From Deltaproteobacteria bacterium (lineage in GTDB: Bacteria; Desulfobacterota; Dissulfuribacteria; Dissulfuribacterales; QOAL01), in assembly GCA_015494395.1 (NCBI GenBank), contig WGBG01000100.1, forward strand, positions 1 to 40,442: 40,442 bases of DNA, read 5' to 3'. The position numbers were made by a program, and so were the translations under genes. Shown here in pieces: positions 25,826-34,454 of the stretch. Position 1 is the stretch's first letter. Each line of letters begins with the position of its first letter. Under the pieces are notes generated by a model, which was given only the letters and a program-made list of their open reading frames with translations, was not told the DNA's origin and did not search any database.

Positions 25826-27340
25826 ATGGCTCTTACCAGTTCCTTATATTCAGGTGTCAGTGGCCTCATAAACATGGGAAATGCCATGCAGGTCATCGGA
25901 GACAACATATCCAACGTAAATACAAACGGCTTCAAAGGTGCCAGGGCCACCTTCCAGGACATTATGGCACAGTCCATAAACACGGCAAGGGGAGGCTCTC
26001 AGGTAGGCCGTGGCTCTGCAATGTCAGATGTTGCACCGCTTTTTACCCAGGGTTCCTTTGAAAGCACCACATCATCAACTGACCTGGCCATAGCAGGAAA
26101 CGGCTTTTTCATGCTTTCTAATCCCAAAGTTGAAAATAGTATCTATTTTTCCAGATCCGGACAGTTCCATGTAGATAAAGAAGGCTATCTGGTCAATCCG
26201 GCTGGGCTCACCGTACAGGGTTGGGAGATGGAAGAACAGGCAGACGGAACAGCAGAAATTATTGGCTCTATTCAGGATATTCAGATCGTCAACACCTCGC
26301 CGCCTGTAGCAACCACTCAGGCGACGGTTGCAGTAAACCTTGACAGTAGAACTACAGGTCCGGTTTCCAATAATTCATTGATCCAGGATTGGAACGATCA
26401 AGACGGAAGTATAACGGCTAATGTACATTATGAATACAAAACCACCTTTAATGTGTATGATAGCCTGGGCAATACCCATGCTGTAACTGTCTATTTTGAC
26501 ATGGTAGACGCTGACTCCCGGGAATGGGAATTTATTGTAACTTGTGACCCAGATGAAGACAAAGCCACAACATCAGCAGGAGATGCTGCGGATCCCGGAC
26601 TGCTGATGAGTGGTCACCTTACGTTTACACCAGAAGGCCAGATCTCAAATACTGACGGAATAGTTTATAGTGACCTGAGAATTTATAAAGATTCTGTAAC
26701 GGGCGAAACCTTAGATACAGCGGCACAGCCTGACATTGGTGAACATGGTTATCCTGAACTGGTCGCTTTTTTCCTGCCGCCAAGTGGAGATGGAATTGCA
26801 GGCACATCTGATGATTCTTCGGCGCAGCTTATTGAAATGAATTTCGGGGCCAAGCTCCAGGAGCTCGACAGTGATGGAGATGGCACCACTGATGCCTATT
26901 CCTGCAGTACCGAGGCCATCAGCACCACCCAGTTTGCAAACCGCTCCAGTACTATTTTTTATGATCAAAACGGATTTGGATCAGGTTTTTTGGAAGCACT
27001 GAATGTTGATTCTGAAGGCGTGATTTCAGGGAGTTATTCAAACGGACGCATTATCCAGCTTGCCCAACTTGCTCTTGCCCGTTTCAACAGCCCCACAGAC
27101 CTCTCCAAGGAGGGCGGAAGCCTGTGGCGCGAAACAACGGCATCAGGCGCCCCTATTACAGGTCCTCCCCGTACAAATGGCCTGGGAACCATTGCGGCAA
27201 ACGCCCTTGAGCAGTCAACAGTTGATATGGGAACAGAATTTGTAAAACTTATCACTACCCAGCGTGCTTTCCAGGCAAACTCCAAGGTTATTACCACCAC
27301 CGATGAGATGCTGCAGGAGCTGCTTACAATGAAGCGTTAA
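25826..27340 (+). CDS. flgE: Flagellar hook protein FlgE
   Basis: 504 residues. The N-terminal rod/hook signature SLYSGVSGLINMGNAMQVIGDNISNVNTNGFKGAR spans residues 5-40. The D1/D2 domains follow, with TDLAIAGNGFFML (about 85-97) and the FlgE_D2-type YDSLGNTHAVTVYF (about 212-225). The C-terminal GGSLWRETTASG and ALEQSTVDMGTEFVKLITTQRAFQANSKVITT are the flagellar C-terminal coiled-coil motif. It polymerises into the hook joining rod to filament. The start is fixed by AAGGAGG (25814-25820), five bases upstream. A terminator follows 37 nt after the stop, so it ends the hook operon. Confidence 0.96.
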   Translation: MALTSSLYSGVSGLINMGNAMQVIGDNISNVNTNGFKGARATFQDIMAQSINTARGGSQVGRGSAMSDVAPLFTQGSFESTTSSTDLAIAGNGFFMLSNPKVENSIYFSRSGQFHVDKEGYLVNPAGLTVQGWEMEEQADGTAEIIGSIQDIQIVNTSPPVATTQATVAVNLDSRTTGPVSNNSLIQDWNDQDGSITANVHYEYKTTFNVYDSLGNTHAVTVYFDMVDADSREWEFIVTCDPDEDKATTSAGDAADPGLLMSGHLTFTPEGQISNTDGIVYSDLRIYKDSVTGETLDTAAQPDIGEHGYPELVAFFLPPSGDGIAGTSDDSSAQLIEMNFGAKLQELDSDGDGTTDAYSCSTEAISTTQFANRSSTIFYDQNGFGSGFLEALNVDSEGVISGSYSNGRIIQLAQLALARFNSPTDLSKEGGSLWRETTASGAPITGPPRTNGLGTIAANALEQSTVDMGTEFVKLITTQRAFQANSKVITTTDEMLQELLTMKR

Positions 27341-27361
27341 CCAGTGCGTGGCGTTTCAAAA

Positions 27362-27450
27362 GCCTGAACTTTTCATCCCTCATGGACTTTCCCAGGTTCA
27401 TGAGGGTTTTTTATTGCAAAAAACTGGTTAAATGGCTAAAAAGTTCAGGC
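27362..27450. repeat. Nested inverted repeats enclosing the flgE terminator
   Basis: GCCTGAACTTTT (27362-27373) and AAAAGTTCAGGC (27439-27450) are perfect 12-bp complements. Inside them lie the terminator stem (27377-27406) and a GTTTTTT/AAAAAAC pair (27406-27424). The terminator hairpin can therefore form alone or within a larger cruciform-like fold. Confidence 0.55.
27377..27412 (+). terminator. Intrinsic terminator of the hook operon
   Basis: CCCTCATG (27377-27384) pairs perfectly with CATGAGGG (27399-27406) over a 14-nt loop and is followed by TTTTTT (27407-27412). It begins 37 nt after the flgE stop codon. Confidence 0.85.
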
Positions 27451-27551
27451 GGAAATCATTTTCTCTCATCAAAATCCTGGCACAAGGGGCTTGTTCCAAT
27501 CAGGGCAATTTTCAAAACAGATTTTTTCATGATTTATTTACCTTCTCTGCC

Positions 27552-27580
27552 TTGATTATCACCTGCCCCTGGGCTATGAA
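27552..27580 (+). promoter_or_regulatory. Possible sigma-70 promoter of secDF
   Basis: TTGATT (27552-27557), a 17-nt spacer and TATGAA (27575-27580) give two mismatches in each box. It is 70 nt before the secDF start, which has AGGAG as ribosome-binding site. The rest of the 309-nt spacer holds nothing else recognisable; in particular there is no yajC. Confidence 0.3.
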
Positions 27581-27649
27581 ATGATAAACCCTGCCCGGCC
27601 TGTTAAATCCTGGGCTGAAACAAAAAAATAACAGGAGAAAATACATATC

Positions 27650-30223
27650 ATGCCTAAAGGTCTTCGCTGGAAATTTCTGTTAATGACAGGATTGATAATC
27701 TTTGCCGCAGTGCTCCTGCTGCCCTCTTTCTATTCCAACACGCCCCAGTGGTTCAAGAAGTACGTTTACCAGGAGGGGCTTAAGCTTGGTCTGGACCTGC
27801 AGGGCGGTATGCACCTGATTCTTAGAGTTGATGTGGACCAGGCTGTGCGCAATGCTGCAGAGCTTGCGGCGCGTGACCTTCAGGATGCGTTAAAGCATGA
27901 CAAGATCACCATTGTCCGGAGAAAAAGCCCCAAAAATGATGAAATAATTTTTGCTGTTCCCAACAAGAACGCTGTTGAACAGATAAAAAACATTCTTGAA
28001 GAGGACTTTCCAAACCTGGTGCTCAAGGAAGTACGGGAAAACGGCAAGTTTCCACAGCTCGTCCTGCAATTATCTCCTGATGAAGAAAAATTTATCAGGG
28101 AAAATGCAGTTGACCAGTCTCTTGAAATCATCAGAAACAGGATTGACCAGTTTGGTGTATCAGAGCCGGTAATAGTCCGTCAGGGCGACCAGGAGATCGT
28201 AGTCCAGCTTCCTGGCGTCAAGGATCCGAAACGGGCAATAAAACTCATAGGACAGACTGCCCAGCTTGAGTTCAAGCTTGTGGATTCAGACGCGGGAGTG
28301 GATGTTAACTCGCTGATCAGGAGGGCCATAAACGATGGCCGCCTTCCTGCCGGCTCTGACATTAAGGTAATCAACTCGGTTCTAAAGGGACAGATCCCAC
28401 GGGGTGATGCCATCTATGTGATGAAGGAGAAGGACAGCAGGACAGGCAGGGTTAAGAAGTCATACATCCTGCTCAAGGACCGCACAATGATGACCGGGGA
28501 TGCCGTGAAGACAGCCCATGTCCGGATTGGCGGCACATACAACGAGCCTTACGTTGCCCTTGAGCTTACTGACCGGGGGGCAAGGCTGTTTGCAAGGATT
28601 ACTGAAGAAAACGTCGGCAAAAGGCTTGCCATTGTTCTTGACGGCATAGTCCGGTCAGCACCGGTTATCAGGGAGAAAATTGGCGGTGGCCATGCCCAGA
28701 TTTCCGGCTCATTTACCCATGAAGAGGCAACAGACCTTGCCATAGTGCTGAGGGCAGGCGCACTTCCAGCACCGGTTGACATCATACAGAATGTTACGGT
28801 AGGGCCTTCCCTTGGGCGTGACTCCATCCAGAAGGGGCTTTACTCGGGCCTTCTGGGCGCATGCTTTGTTATAGTCTTCATGGTCATCTACTACAGCTTC
28901 TCCGGGCTTATTGCAGACATTGCAATGCTTCTTAACCTGCTCTTTCTCATGGCAGTGCTGGCGCTTTTCCAGGCCACCCTCACACTTCCGGGCATTGCCG
29001 GTATCATCCTTACCATTGGTATGGGTGTTGACTCAAACGTGCTTATCTTTGAACGAATGAGGGAGGAGAAGGCCCTTGGAAAACCACTCAAGGCATTTAT
29101 AGATGGAGGGTACGACAAGGCATTCTGGACCATTGTTGATGCCCATGTCACCACACTGATCACTGCCCTTGCCCTGTTCCTGTTTGGCACAGGCCCAATC
29201 AAGGGTTTTGCAGTCACCCTGTCCGCAGGTATTGTGATCAACCTGTTTACAGCCATATTCGGTACGCGCATTGTCTATGACTTCCTGCTTGCAAAGAAGG
29301 CAATCAAGGATATCCGTTTCATGCAGCTGGTGAAAAAGACCACCATTGACTTCATTAGCAGGCGTAACATCGCATTTTGCATCTCGGGTGTCCTTGTGGC
29401 AACAGGTATCTTTGCCTTTGTACAGATCAACAGGGGTACTGCCAACCTTGGAGTTGATTTTGCCGGCGGCACCATGGTCCAGTACCGTGCTGACAAACCG
29501 TTTTCTCTGAAAAATGTCAGGCAGGCAATGGAAAAGGCAGGTATTGAAGGCTACACCCTTCAGGAGGTGCCTGGTGAAAATATTCTCATAGTCAGGGTCA
29601 AAAAATCCGTCGCCACGGTGGGTGACATAGAAAGCCAGATCACCAGGACCCTTGAAGATGCAGTACCCGGCACAAAGTTTGTGCTTGAAAGCAAGACAGA
29701 AATCGGCTCAACCGTAAGTGCTGAACTGAGACGCAAGGCAATACTTGCCATAGCCATATCCCTTGCCGGTATTATTGGCTACCTTGCCTTCAGGTTTAAC
29801 CTGAGCTTCGGAGTTGCCGCCGCAATAGCCACCTTCCACGATGTCCTTGCAGTCCTTGGCATCCTCTACATCATGAACGTAGAAATAACCCTGCTCATCG
29901 TTACTGCCCTGCTCACCCTTGCCGGCTACTCCCTTACAGACACAGTTGTGGTGTTTGACAGGATAAGGGAGAACATCAGGCGAAACCGCAAGCTGGGATT
30001 TGCAAAGATCATCAACCTAAGCGTAAACGAGATGCTGGGACGCACCATCATCACATCTGTTACCACGCTGATCGTGGTACTCTGCCTGCTATTCCTGGGC
30101 GGTGTGGTGATTCATGACTTTGCCCTTGCGCTTACACTTGGAATAATCATTGGTACCTATTCATCGGTATTTGTGGCAAGCCCCATTGTCTATCTCTGGC
30201 ACAAGGGCAACGTGCCGGACTAA
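27650..30223 (+). CDS. secDF: Protein translocase SecDF (fused SecD and SecF)
   Basis: 857 residues. The SecD half starts with a membrane segment and GLDLQGGMHL (about 47-56), then the periplasmic P1 region, and GVDSNVLIFERMREE, the conserved proton-path segment. The SecF half begins near Met558 (MQLVKKTTIDF), followed by NLGVDFAGGTMVQ and YSLTDTVVVFDRIREN. The junction at about 545-558 is continuous with no stop or frameshift, so this is a true fusion of 12 membrane segments. SecDF uses the proton (or sodium) gradient to pull exported proteins out of SecYEG. Many Gram-negatives encode yajC-secD-secF separately; here no yajC precedes it. The gene appears monocistronic, with a terminator-like hairpin downstream. 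Confidence 0.96.
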   Translation: MPKGLRWKFLLMTGLIIFAAVLLLPSFYSNTPQWFKKYVYQEGLKLGLDLQGGMHLILRVDVDQAVRNAAELAARDLQDALKHDKITIVRRKSPKNDEIIFAVPNKNAVEQIKNILEEDFPNLVLKEVRENGKFPQLVLQLSPDEEKFIRENAVDQSLEIIRNRIDQFGVSEPVIVRQGDQEIVVQLPGVKDPKRAIKLIGQTAQLEFKLVDSDAGVDVNSLIRRAINDGRLPAGSDIKVINSVLKGQIPRGDAIYVMKEKDSRTGRVKKSYILLKDRTMMTGDAVKTAHVRIGGTYNEPYVALELTDRGARLFARITEENVGKRLAIVLDGIVRSAPVIREKIGGGHAQISGSFTHEEATDLAIVLRAGALPAPVDIIQNVTVGPSLGRDSIQKGLYSGLLGACFVIVFMVIYYSFSGLIADIAMLLNLLFLMAVLALFQATLTLPGIAGIILTIGMGVDSNVLIFERMREEKALGKPLKAFIDGGYDKAFWTIVDAHVTTLITALALFLFGTGPIKGFAVTLSAGIVINLFTAIFGTRIVYDFLLAKKAIKDIRFMQLVKKTTIDFISRRNIAFCISGVLVATGIFAFVQINRGTANLGVDFAGGTMVQYRADKPFSLKNVRQAMEKAGIEGYTLQEVPGENILIVRVKKSVATVGDIESQITRTLEDAVPGTKFVLESKTEIGSTVSAELRRKAILAIAISLAGIIGYLAFRFNLSFGVAAAIATFHDVLAVLGILYIMNVEITLLIVTALLTLAGYSLTDTVVVFDRIRENIRRNRKLGFAKIINLSVNEMLGRTIITSVTTLIVVLCLLFLGGVVIHDFALALTLGIIIGTYSSVFVASPIVYLWHKGNVPD

Positions 30224-30243
30224 GGAGATATAATTCTGCATCA

Positions 30244-30279
30244 AAACGGGCTGTGCACCAGTACGGCCCGTTTATCTTT
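30244..30279 (+). terminator. Terminator-like hairpin after secDF
   Basis: AAACGGGC (30244-30251) pairs perfectly with GCCCGTTT (30266-30273), followed by a T-rich tail (ATCTTTC) with only short T-runs. It lies 20 nt past the stop codon and separates secDF from the murA operon. Confidence 0.6.
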
Positions 30280-30356
30280 CTTGCAAAGCGGGTAACTCAA
30301 GTCAAATTCGGCACTGTAACCATCAATTCCATTGACAATCTATTAATCAACCATTC

Positions 30357-31643
30357 ATGGAAAGCCTGGTAATAAACGGTGGAAACCGTCTGAAGGGACA
30401 GATCAGAATAAGCGGGGCCAAGAATGCCGCACTCCCCATCCTTGCTGCAAGCCTGCTTTCCCCGGAGCCAATTACCGTTCACAACCTGCCTGCGCTGGAA
30501 GATGTAAAGATCTTCGTCTCTCTCCTCAGGGAACTTGGAGTAAGCGTTGAGTCCGGCACAGAAGAGGGACAGAAGGGGGTGGTGTGCCTTGATGCAGCAA
30601 ACCTATCAAGTTTTGAAGCCCCCCATGACCTTGTACGAAAAATGCGTGCATCAGTCCTGGTGCTCGGCCCGCTCATGGCAAGGCTCGGCAGGGCACGGGT
30701 CTCCCTTCCAGGCGGGTGTGCCATTGGCGCCCGCCCAATAGACATCCACCTCAAGGGGCTTGAACTCATGGGGGCAAAGTACAGTATTGCCGGTGGATTT
30801 GTTGAGGTTAAAACCAGGGGGTTAAAGGGGGCAAGAATATATCTTGACTTTCCATCTGTTACAGGTACTGAAAACCTGATGATGGCAGCAGTGCTTGCCA
30901 GGGGAACCAGTGTTATTGAAAATGCCGCAAAAGAGCCTGAAATAACAGACCTTGCAAGAATGCTTAACAGCATGGGGGCAAGGATAACAGGTGCTGGAAG
31001 CAGCACCCTTAACATCGAAGGTGTAAGCGGACTTTCCGGCACAGAGTGGAGCATAATCCCGGACCGTATTGAGACCGGAACCTACATCATGGCAGCAGGG
31101 GCTGCCGGAGGGGAGCTTGAGCTTATTGGGGCAGAGGCAGGGCATCTTGAATCAGCCATAACAAAACTTCGGGCAGCAGGGCTCAAGATAGAGTGCAGCC
31201 AAAATGCAATCCGGGTTCGTTCCAGAGGAAGGTTAAAGAGCGTGGATATAAAAACCCAGCCGTACCCGGGCTTTCCCACAGACCTCCAGGCTCAGTTCAT
31301 GGTCCTAATGGCAAGGGCAGGCGGGCTTAGCGTCATAACAGAAAACATCTTTGAAAACAGATTCATGCATGTAGCTGAACTTCAACGCCTGGGGGCTGAC
31401 ATTAAAATTGAGGGCAGAAGCGCAATCATAAAGGGGGTAAAAAAACTAACCGGGGCACCTGTGGCAGCCACAGACCTCAGGGCAAGTGCGAGCCTTGTAC
31501 TTGCAGGCCTTGCAGCCCAGGGGCGCACTGAAATCACAGAGATATATCATCTGGACAGGGGTTATGAAGACATGGAGAAAAAACTGCGGGGGGTCGGGGC
31601 TGATATTTCCCGCATAACCCACGAGGGAGGCAGCGGCAAATGA
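30357..31643 (+). CDS. murA: UDP-N-acetylglucosamine 1-carboxyvinyltransferase
   Basis: 428 residues, the standard MurA length. Lys22 and Asn23 in SGAKNAALPIL bind substrate. The active-site Cys121 is in LPGGCAIGARPIDIHLKG, the form that is sensitive to fosfomycin. The C-terminal DLRASASLVLAGLAAQGRTEI motif is intact. It adds enolpyruvate from phosphoenolpyruvate to UDP-GlcNAc, the first committed step of peptidoglycan synthesis, in the cytoplasm. The ATG lacks a clear Shine-Dalgarno sequence. Its stop overlaps the moaA start (ATGA), so it is translationally coupled to a molybdenum-cofactor gene, an unusual partnership. Confidence 0.97.
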   Translation: MESLVINGGNRLKGQIRISGAKNAALPILAASLLSPEPITVHNLPALEDVKIFVSLLRELGVSVESGTEEGQKGVVCLDAANLSSFEAPHDLVRKMRASVLVLGPLMARLGRARVSLPGGCAIGARPIDIHLKGLELMGAKYSIAGGFVEVKTRGLKGARIYLDFPSVTGTENLMMAAVLARGTSVIENAAKEPEITDLARMLNSMGARITGAGSSTLNIEGVSGLSGTEWSIIPDRIETGTYIMAAGAAGGELELIGAEAGHLESAITKLRAAGLKIECSQNAIRVRSRGRLKSVDIKTQPYPGFPTDLQAQFMVLMARAGGLSVITENIFENRFMHVAELQRLGADIKIEGRSAIIKGVKKLTGAPVAATDLRASASLVLAGLAAQGRTEITEIYHLDRGYEDMEKKLRGVGADISRITHEGGSGK

Positions 31644-32677
31644 GCTTTCAGCCTTCACCTGTAAAACTTGCAGATACGGGAAAAAGGCCTTTACTTACTG
31701 ACAATTTTTCACGTAAACTCACCTACCTGCGCCTCTCAATCACAGACCGTTGCAATCTAAGGTGCAGATACTGCATGCCCCAGTCAAGTTTTTCCTGGAT
31801 GCCTTCTGAAAATATTCTCCGTTTTGAAGAGATCTATGAAATATGCAGGGCATTCTGCTCGCTTGGTATGAAAAAGATCAGGTTTACCGGCGGAGAGCCC
31901 CTGGTGCGCCGAGGGCTTCCTGACCTGATTAGAAAAATCAGTGCCTTAAGTGGGCTTGACGAGGTATGCCTTACCACAAACGGCACCCTGCTTGGGGATT
32001 ATGCCCGGGAGTTAAAGGATGCAGGCATAACCCACATTAACATAAGCCTTGACACTCTTGACCGTGATACATACGCTTCAATTACAGGGGCAGACATGTT
32101 TGAACAGGTCTGGGCATCCATCATGAAGGTGATTGAGCTTGGCTTTCCCAAAATCAAGATAAATGCCGTTGTGATAAAGGGGGTTACAGACGCGGGCATC
32201 TATGACCTTGCGAAGCTTGCGCTCAAATATCCCATTGACGTAAGATTCATTGAGTTCATGCCGGTTGGAGACCACATTCCCTGGAGTCCTGACAGCATGA
32301 TACCCTGTGATACCATCAGGGAGATGCTTGAACAGCGCATTGGTAAACTGACAGCGGTAGAGCACCATGCCGGGGCCGGGCCTGCAATGCTCTACAGGCA
32401 TGAAAAAGCACCGGGGCTTATCGGTTTTATAAGCCCATTAAGCCATCACTTCTGTGGGACATGCAACAGGCTCAGGGTTACTGCAGATGGAAAACTGAGA
32501 CTCTGCCTCTTTTCAGACAATGAGATAGACATAAAAACCCCGCTAAGGCAGGGAGTCAAAGGCAGGGAGCTTGAAGATTTTTTTGTAAAGGCTGCTTCCA
32601 TGAAACCTGAAGGATACCATGCACTTGGGAAAAAACAGGTTTCATGTGCCAAACGGATGTCAAGCATCGGGGGCTGA
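31640..32677 (+). CDS. moaA: GTP 3',8-cyclase MoaA
   Basis: 345 residues. The radical-SAM cluster is CNLRCRYC (Cys38, Cys42, Cys45), followed by FTGGEPLVRRGL. The C-terminal second [4Fe-4S] cluster uses CGTCNRLRVTADGKLRLC (about 272-289). The protein ends in GG, the MoaA tail needed for activity. It converts GTP to the 3',8-cyclo intermediate, the first step of molybdopterin synthesis, and so supplies the cofactor of the formate dehydrogenase encoded 2 kb downstream. It overlaps murA by 4 nt, and a 58-nt gap with a fresh ribosome-binding site separates it from the GcvH-like gene. Confidence 0.96.
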   Translation: MSFQPSPVKLADTGKRPLLTDNFSRKLTYLRLSITDRCNLRCRYCMPQSSFSWMPSENILRFEEIYEICRAFCSLGMKKIRFTGGEPLVRRGLPDLIRKISALSGLDEVCLTTNGTLLGDYARELKDAGITHINISLDTLDRDTYASITGADMFEQVWASIMKVIELGFPKIKINAVVIKGVTDAGIYDLAKLALKYPIDVRFIEFMPVGDHIPWSPDSMIPCDTIREMLEQRIGKLTAVEHHAGAGPAMLYRHEKAPGLIGFISPLSHHFCGTCNRLRVTADGKLRLCLFSDNEIDIKTPLRQGVKGRELEDFFVKAASMKPEGYHALGKKQVSCAKRMSSIGG

Positions 32678-32735
32678 GTGCCGAAGTGAAATATTACCAC
32701 AGTCCCCGTGGGCAAAATTTAACGGAGGAACCGTT

Positions 32736-33188
32736 ATGCTGGTAATGGATGATCTGCTTTACACAGAGGACCATCTGTGGGTAAAAAACCTGGAAACAGG
32801 CAGGGTATCCCTTGGAATTACCGATTATGGCCAGAGCCTGCTGGGAGAGCTCTCCTCCCTTGATCTGCCTGATTCAGGGGAAAAGCTTGCCGAGGGTGAT
32901 CTGCTTGCAACAGCCCATGATACTGATGGAGAGCTGCTTGAATTTTTCAGCCCTGTGACAGGCATAGTTACTGTGGTAAACAAGGCTGTTATTGAAGAGC
33001 CGGATATAGTTTCATCTGATCCCTACGAAGATGGCTGGCTCATTGAAATCAAACTTGAACAGCCCCAGGAACTTGATGACCTCATGTCTGCAGAAGAATA
33101 CGAAGCATATGCACAGGAACTTATGCTACTTAAAGAAGAACTTCCTGACGAGGACATTGAGGATGAACTGGAGATTATAGAGAGATGA
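32736..33188 (+). CDS. GcvH-like protein without the lipoyl lysine
   Basis: 150 residues from the ATG at 32736; GGAGGAA (32724-32730) fixes this start over an upstream ATG in frame. The fold is clearly glycine-cleavage-H-like: YTEDHLWVKNLETGRVSLGITDYGQSLLGEL (9-39), EGDLLAT (53-59), FSPVTGIVTVVN (71-82), then DPYEDGWLIEIKL (95-107). The loop that should carry the lipoylated lysine (ESVKA in ordinary GcvH) reads AHDTDGELLEF (60-70) and has no lysine. It therefore probably cannot carry lipoate and does not serve as the H protein. A C-terminal acidic extension (about 118-150, rich in Glu/Asp) is also unusual. It overlaps fabD by 4 nt (ATGA). Its role is unknown; a scaffold or regulatory protein is possible. 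Confidence 0.8.
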   Translation: MLVMDDLLYTEDHLWVKNLETGRVSLGITDYGQSLLGELSSLDLPDSGEKLAEGDLLATAHDTDGELLEFFSPVTGIVTVVNKAVIEEPDIVSSDPYEDGWLIEIKLEQPQELDDLMSAEEYEAYAQELMLLKEELPDEDIEDELEIIER

Positions 33189-34123
33189 GTTCACAAAAGA
33201 CAGCCTTTCTCTTTCCTGGCCAGGGCGCACAGGCGGTTGGCATGGGAGAGGAGTTTTTCAATACAGTGCCAGAGGCAGCAAAAATTTTTGATGTTGCTGA
33301 GAGTGTAACAGGAATACCTGTAAAAGAGCTTTGCTTTAAAGGGCCTGCGGATGAACTTGTAAAAACTGCCAACCTTCAGCCCTGCCTGACCACTGTTGAG
33401 ATGGCATGTGCCGCGGCTGCAAGAAACAAGGGCGTTAAACCAAGTACAACTGCAGGACACAGCCTCGGTGAGTACCCTGCACTCTGGCTTTCAGGAATCC
33501 TTGACACAGAAACTGCAATACATCTGGTACACCAGCGTGGGAGGCTCATGGACCAGGCTTCAGAGGAATCCCCCGGGGCAATGGCTGCTGTTATTGGAAT
33601 TCCAGGAGAAGAGCTTGAGGTAATGGCTGATTCCTGCAGGAAGCCTGGTGAAGTGCTCTCTCTTGCAAACCACAACTCGCCTGAGCAGATCGTAATTACA
33701 GGGGAAAAAGATCCCGTGGGCAGACTTTGCCAACTTGCAAAAGAGCGCAAGGCAAGGGCAATTCCCCTTAAGGTCTCCGGGGGCTATCACAGCGCACTTA
33801 TGAAAAAGGCGGCAGATGAATTTGCCAAGGTAGTAAAGGATGCTGTGTTTTCTTCTCCTTCCATTCCAATTTACAGCAATGTTACAGGAAAGGCTGAAAC
33901 AGACCCTGAAAAAATAAAAGAGCTGATGGTGGAGCAGATCTGCTCTCCAGTAAGATGGGTTGACATAATGAACAGCATGGCAGATGACGGTGTCACGCGC
34001 TTCATTGAGGCAGGTCCAGGAAAGGTGCTTACAAACCTGGGAAGGAAGTGCCTGCCTGGCCGTGATGTCACGTTCTGCCGGTTTGACAATCCCGCAACAC
34101 TTGATGATTGCCTGAATTCTTAA
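33185..34123 (+). CDS. fabD: Malonyl-CoA:ACP transacylase
   Basis: 312 residues, typical of FabD. FLFPGQGAQAVGMG (8-21) forms the oxyanion region. The nucleophile Ser93 lies in GHSLGE (91-96) and the catalytic His in GGYHSALM (about 198-205). It loads malonyl groups on acyl carrier protein for fatty-acid synthesis. It is the last gene of the murA-moaA-gcvH-like run and overlaps its predecessor by 4 nt. No other fab gene is near, so it is either separated from the main fab cluster or serves a different carrier protein. Its terminator lies 240 nt away because a family-2 element inserted in between. Confidence 0.93.
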   Translation: MSSQKTAFLFPGQGAQAVGMGEEFFNTVPEAAKIFDVAESVTGIPVKELCFKGPADELVKTANLQPCLTTVEMACAAAARNKGVKPSTTAGHSLGEYPALWLSGILDTETAIHLVHQRGRLMDQASEESPGAMAAVIGIPGEELEVMADSCRKPGEVLSLANHNSPEQIVITGEKDPVGRLCQLAKERKARAIPLKVSGGYHSALMKKAADEFAKVVKDAVFSSPSIPIYSNVTGKAETDPEKIKELMVEQICSPVRWVDIMNSMADDGVTRFIEAGPGKVLTNLGRKCLPGRDVTFCRFDNPATLDDCLNS

Positions 34124-34129
34124 AAATTC

Positions 34130-34354
34130 GTAACTGTTCAGCGTATTGATGTTATAAGGTTGATAATTGGTTCTTGTTTTTCCGTTCCGGTGAACAATTT
34201 CTTGTTTTTCTAAGGCTTGCTCTGCCAAAATCGCGAAACTCACTCGTACCTCGCTCAGACAGACGCGATTTTCTGGCTCTGTTTCGCCAAGAAAAACTAC
34301 GAAATTTTTCATAGTCACTCCAAAACAAAACCAATTATCACGCTGAATAGATAC
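34130..34354 (-). mobile_element. Family-2 MITE, copy B (IS66-like ends)
   Basis: A 225-bp element running GTAACTGTTCAGCG (34130-34143) to CGCTGAATAGATAC (34341-34354), inverted relative to copy A and similar to it throughout. The flanks AAAAATTC (34122-34129) and AAAAATAT (34355-34362) share six of eight bases, a decayed duplication. It starts 6 nt after the fabD stop codon and ends 8 nt before the terminator stem. Single-base gains and losses relative to copy A shift any reading frame, so it is not a gene. Confidence 0.82.
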
Positions 34355-34362
34355 AAAAATAT

Positions 34363-34389
34363 AAAGGGTGCCAAAAGGCACCCTTTTTT
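34363..34389 (+). terminator. Intrinsic terminator of the murA-fabD operon
   Basis: GGGTGCC (34366-34372) pairs perfectly with GGCACCC (34377-34383) over an AAAA loop, extended by AAA/TTT pairs, and is followed by TTTTTT (34384-34389). It probably belonged directly to fabD before the element inserted. Confidence 0.9.
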
Positions 34390-34416
34390 ATTTCATCCTT
34401 TCAAACCTGATCCGGG

Positions 34417-34445
34417 TTTACATCCAGAATATGTTTACATAAGAT
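34417..34445 (+). promoter_or_regulatory. Possible promoter of the fdhA operon with a repeated GTTTACAT
   Basis: TTTACA (34417-34422), a 17-nt spacer and TAAGAT (34440-34445) form a passable sigma-70 promoter. GTTTACAT occurs twice, at 34416-34423 and 34433-34440, with a 17-nt period, which could be a regulator site overlapping the promoter. The start would be near 34452, leaving a leader of about 115 nt. Confidence 0.3.
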
Positions 34446-34454
34446 AAAATCATA

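Noticed and set aside
30332-30337. TTGACA as a murA promoter -35 box
   Set aside because: Only about 20 nt before the start codon, leaving no room for a -10 box and leader.
33560-34381. 273-codon minus-strand frame covering copy B and the fabD 3' part
   Set aside because: Antisense to a secure fabD gene and to a mobile element; no recognisable domain.
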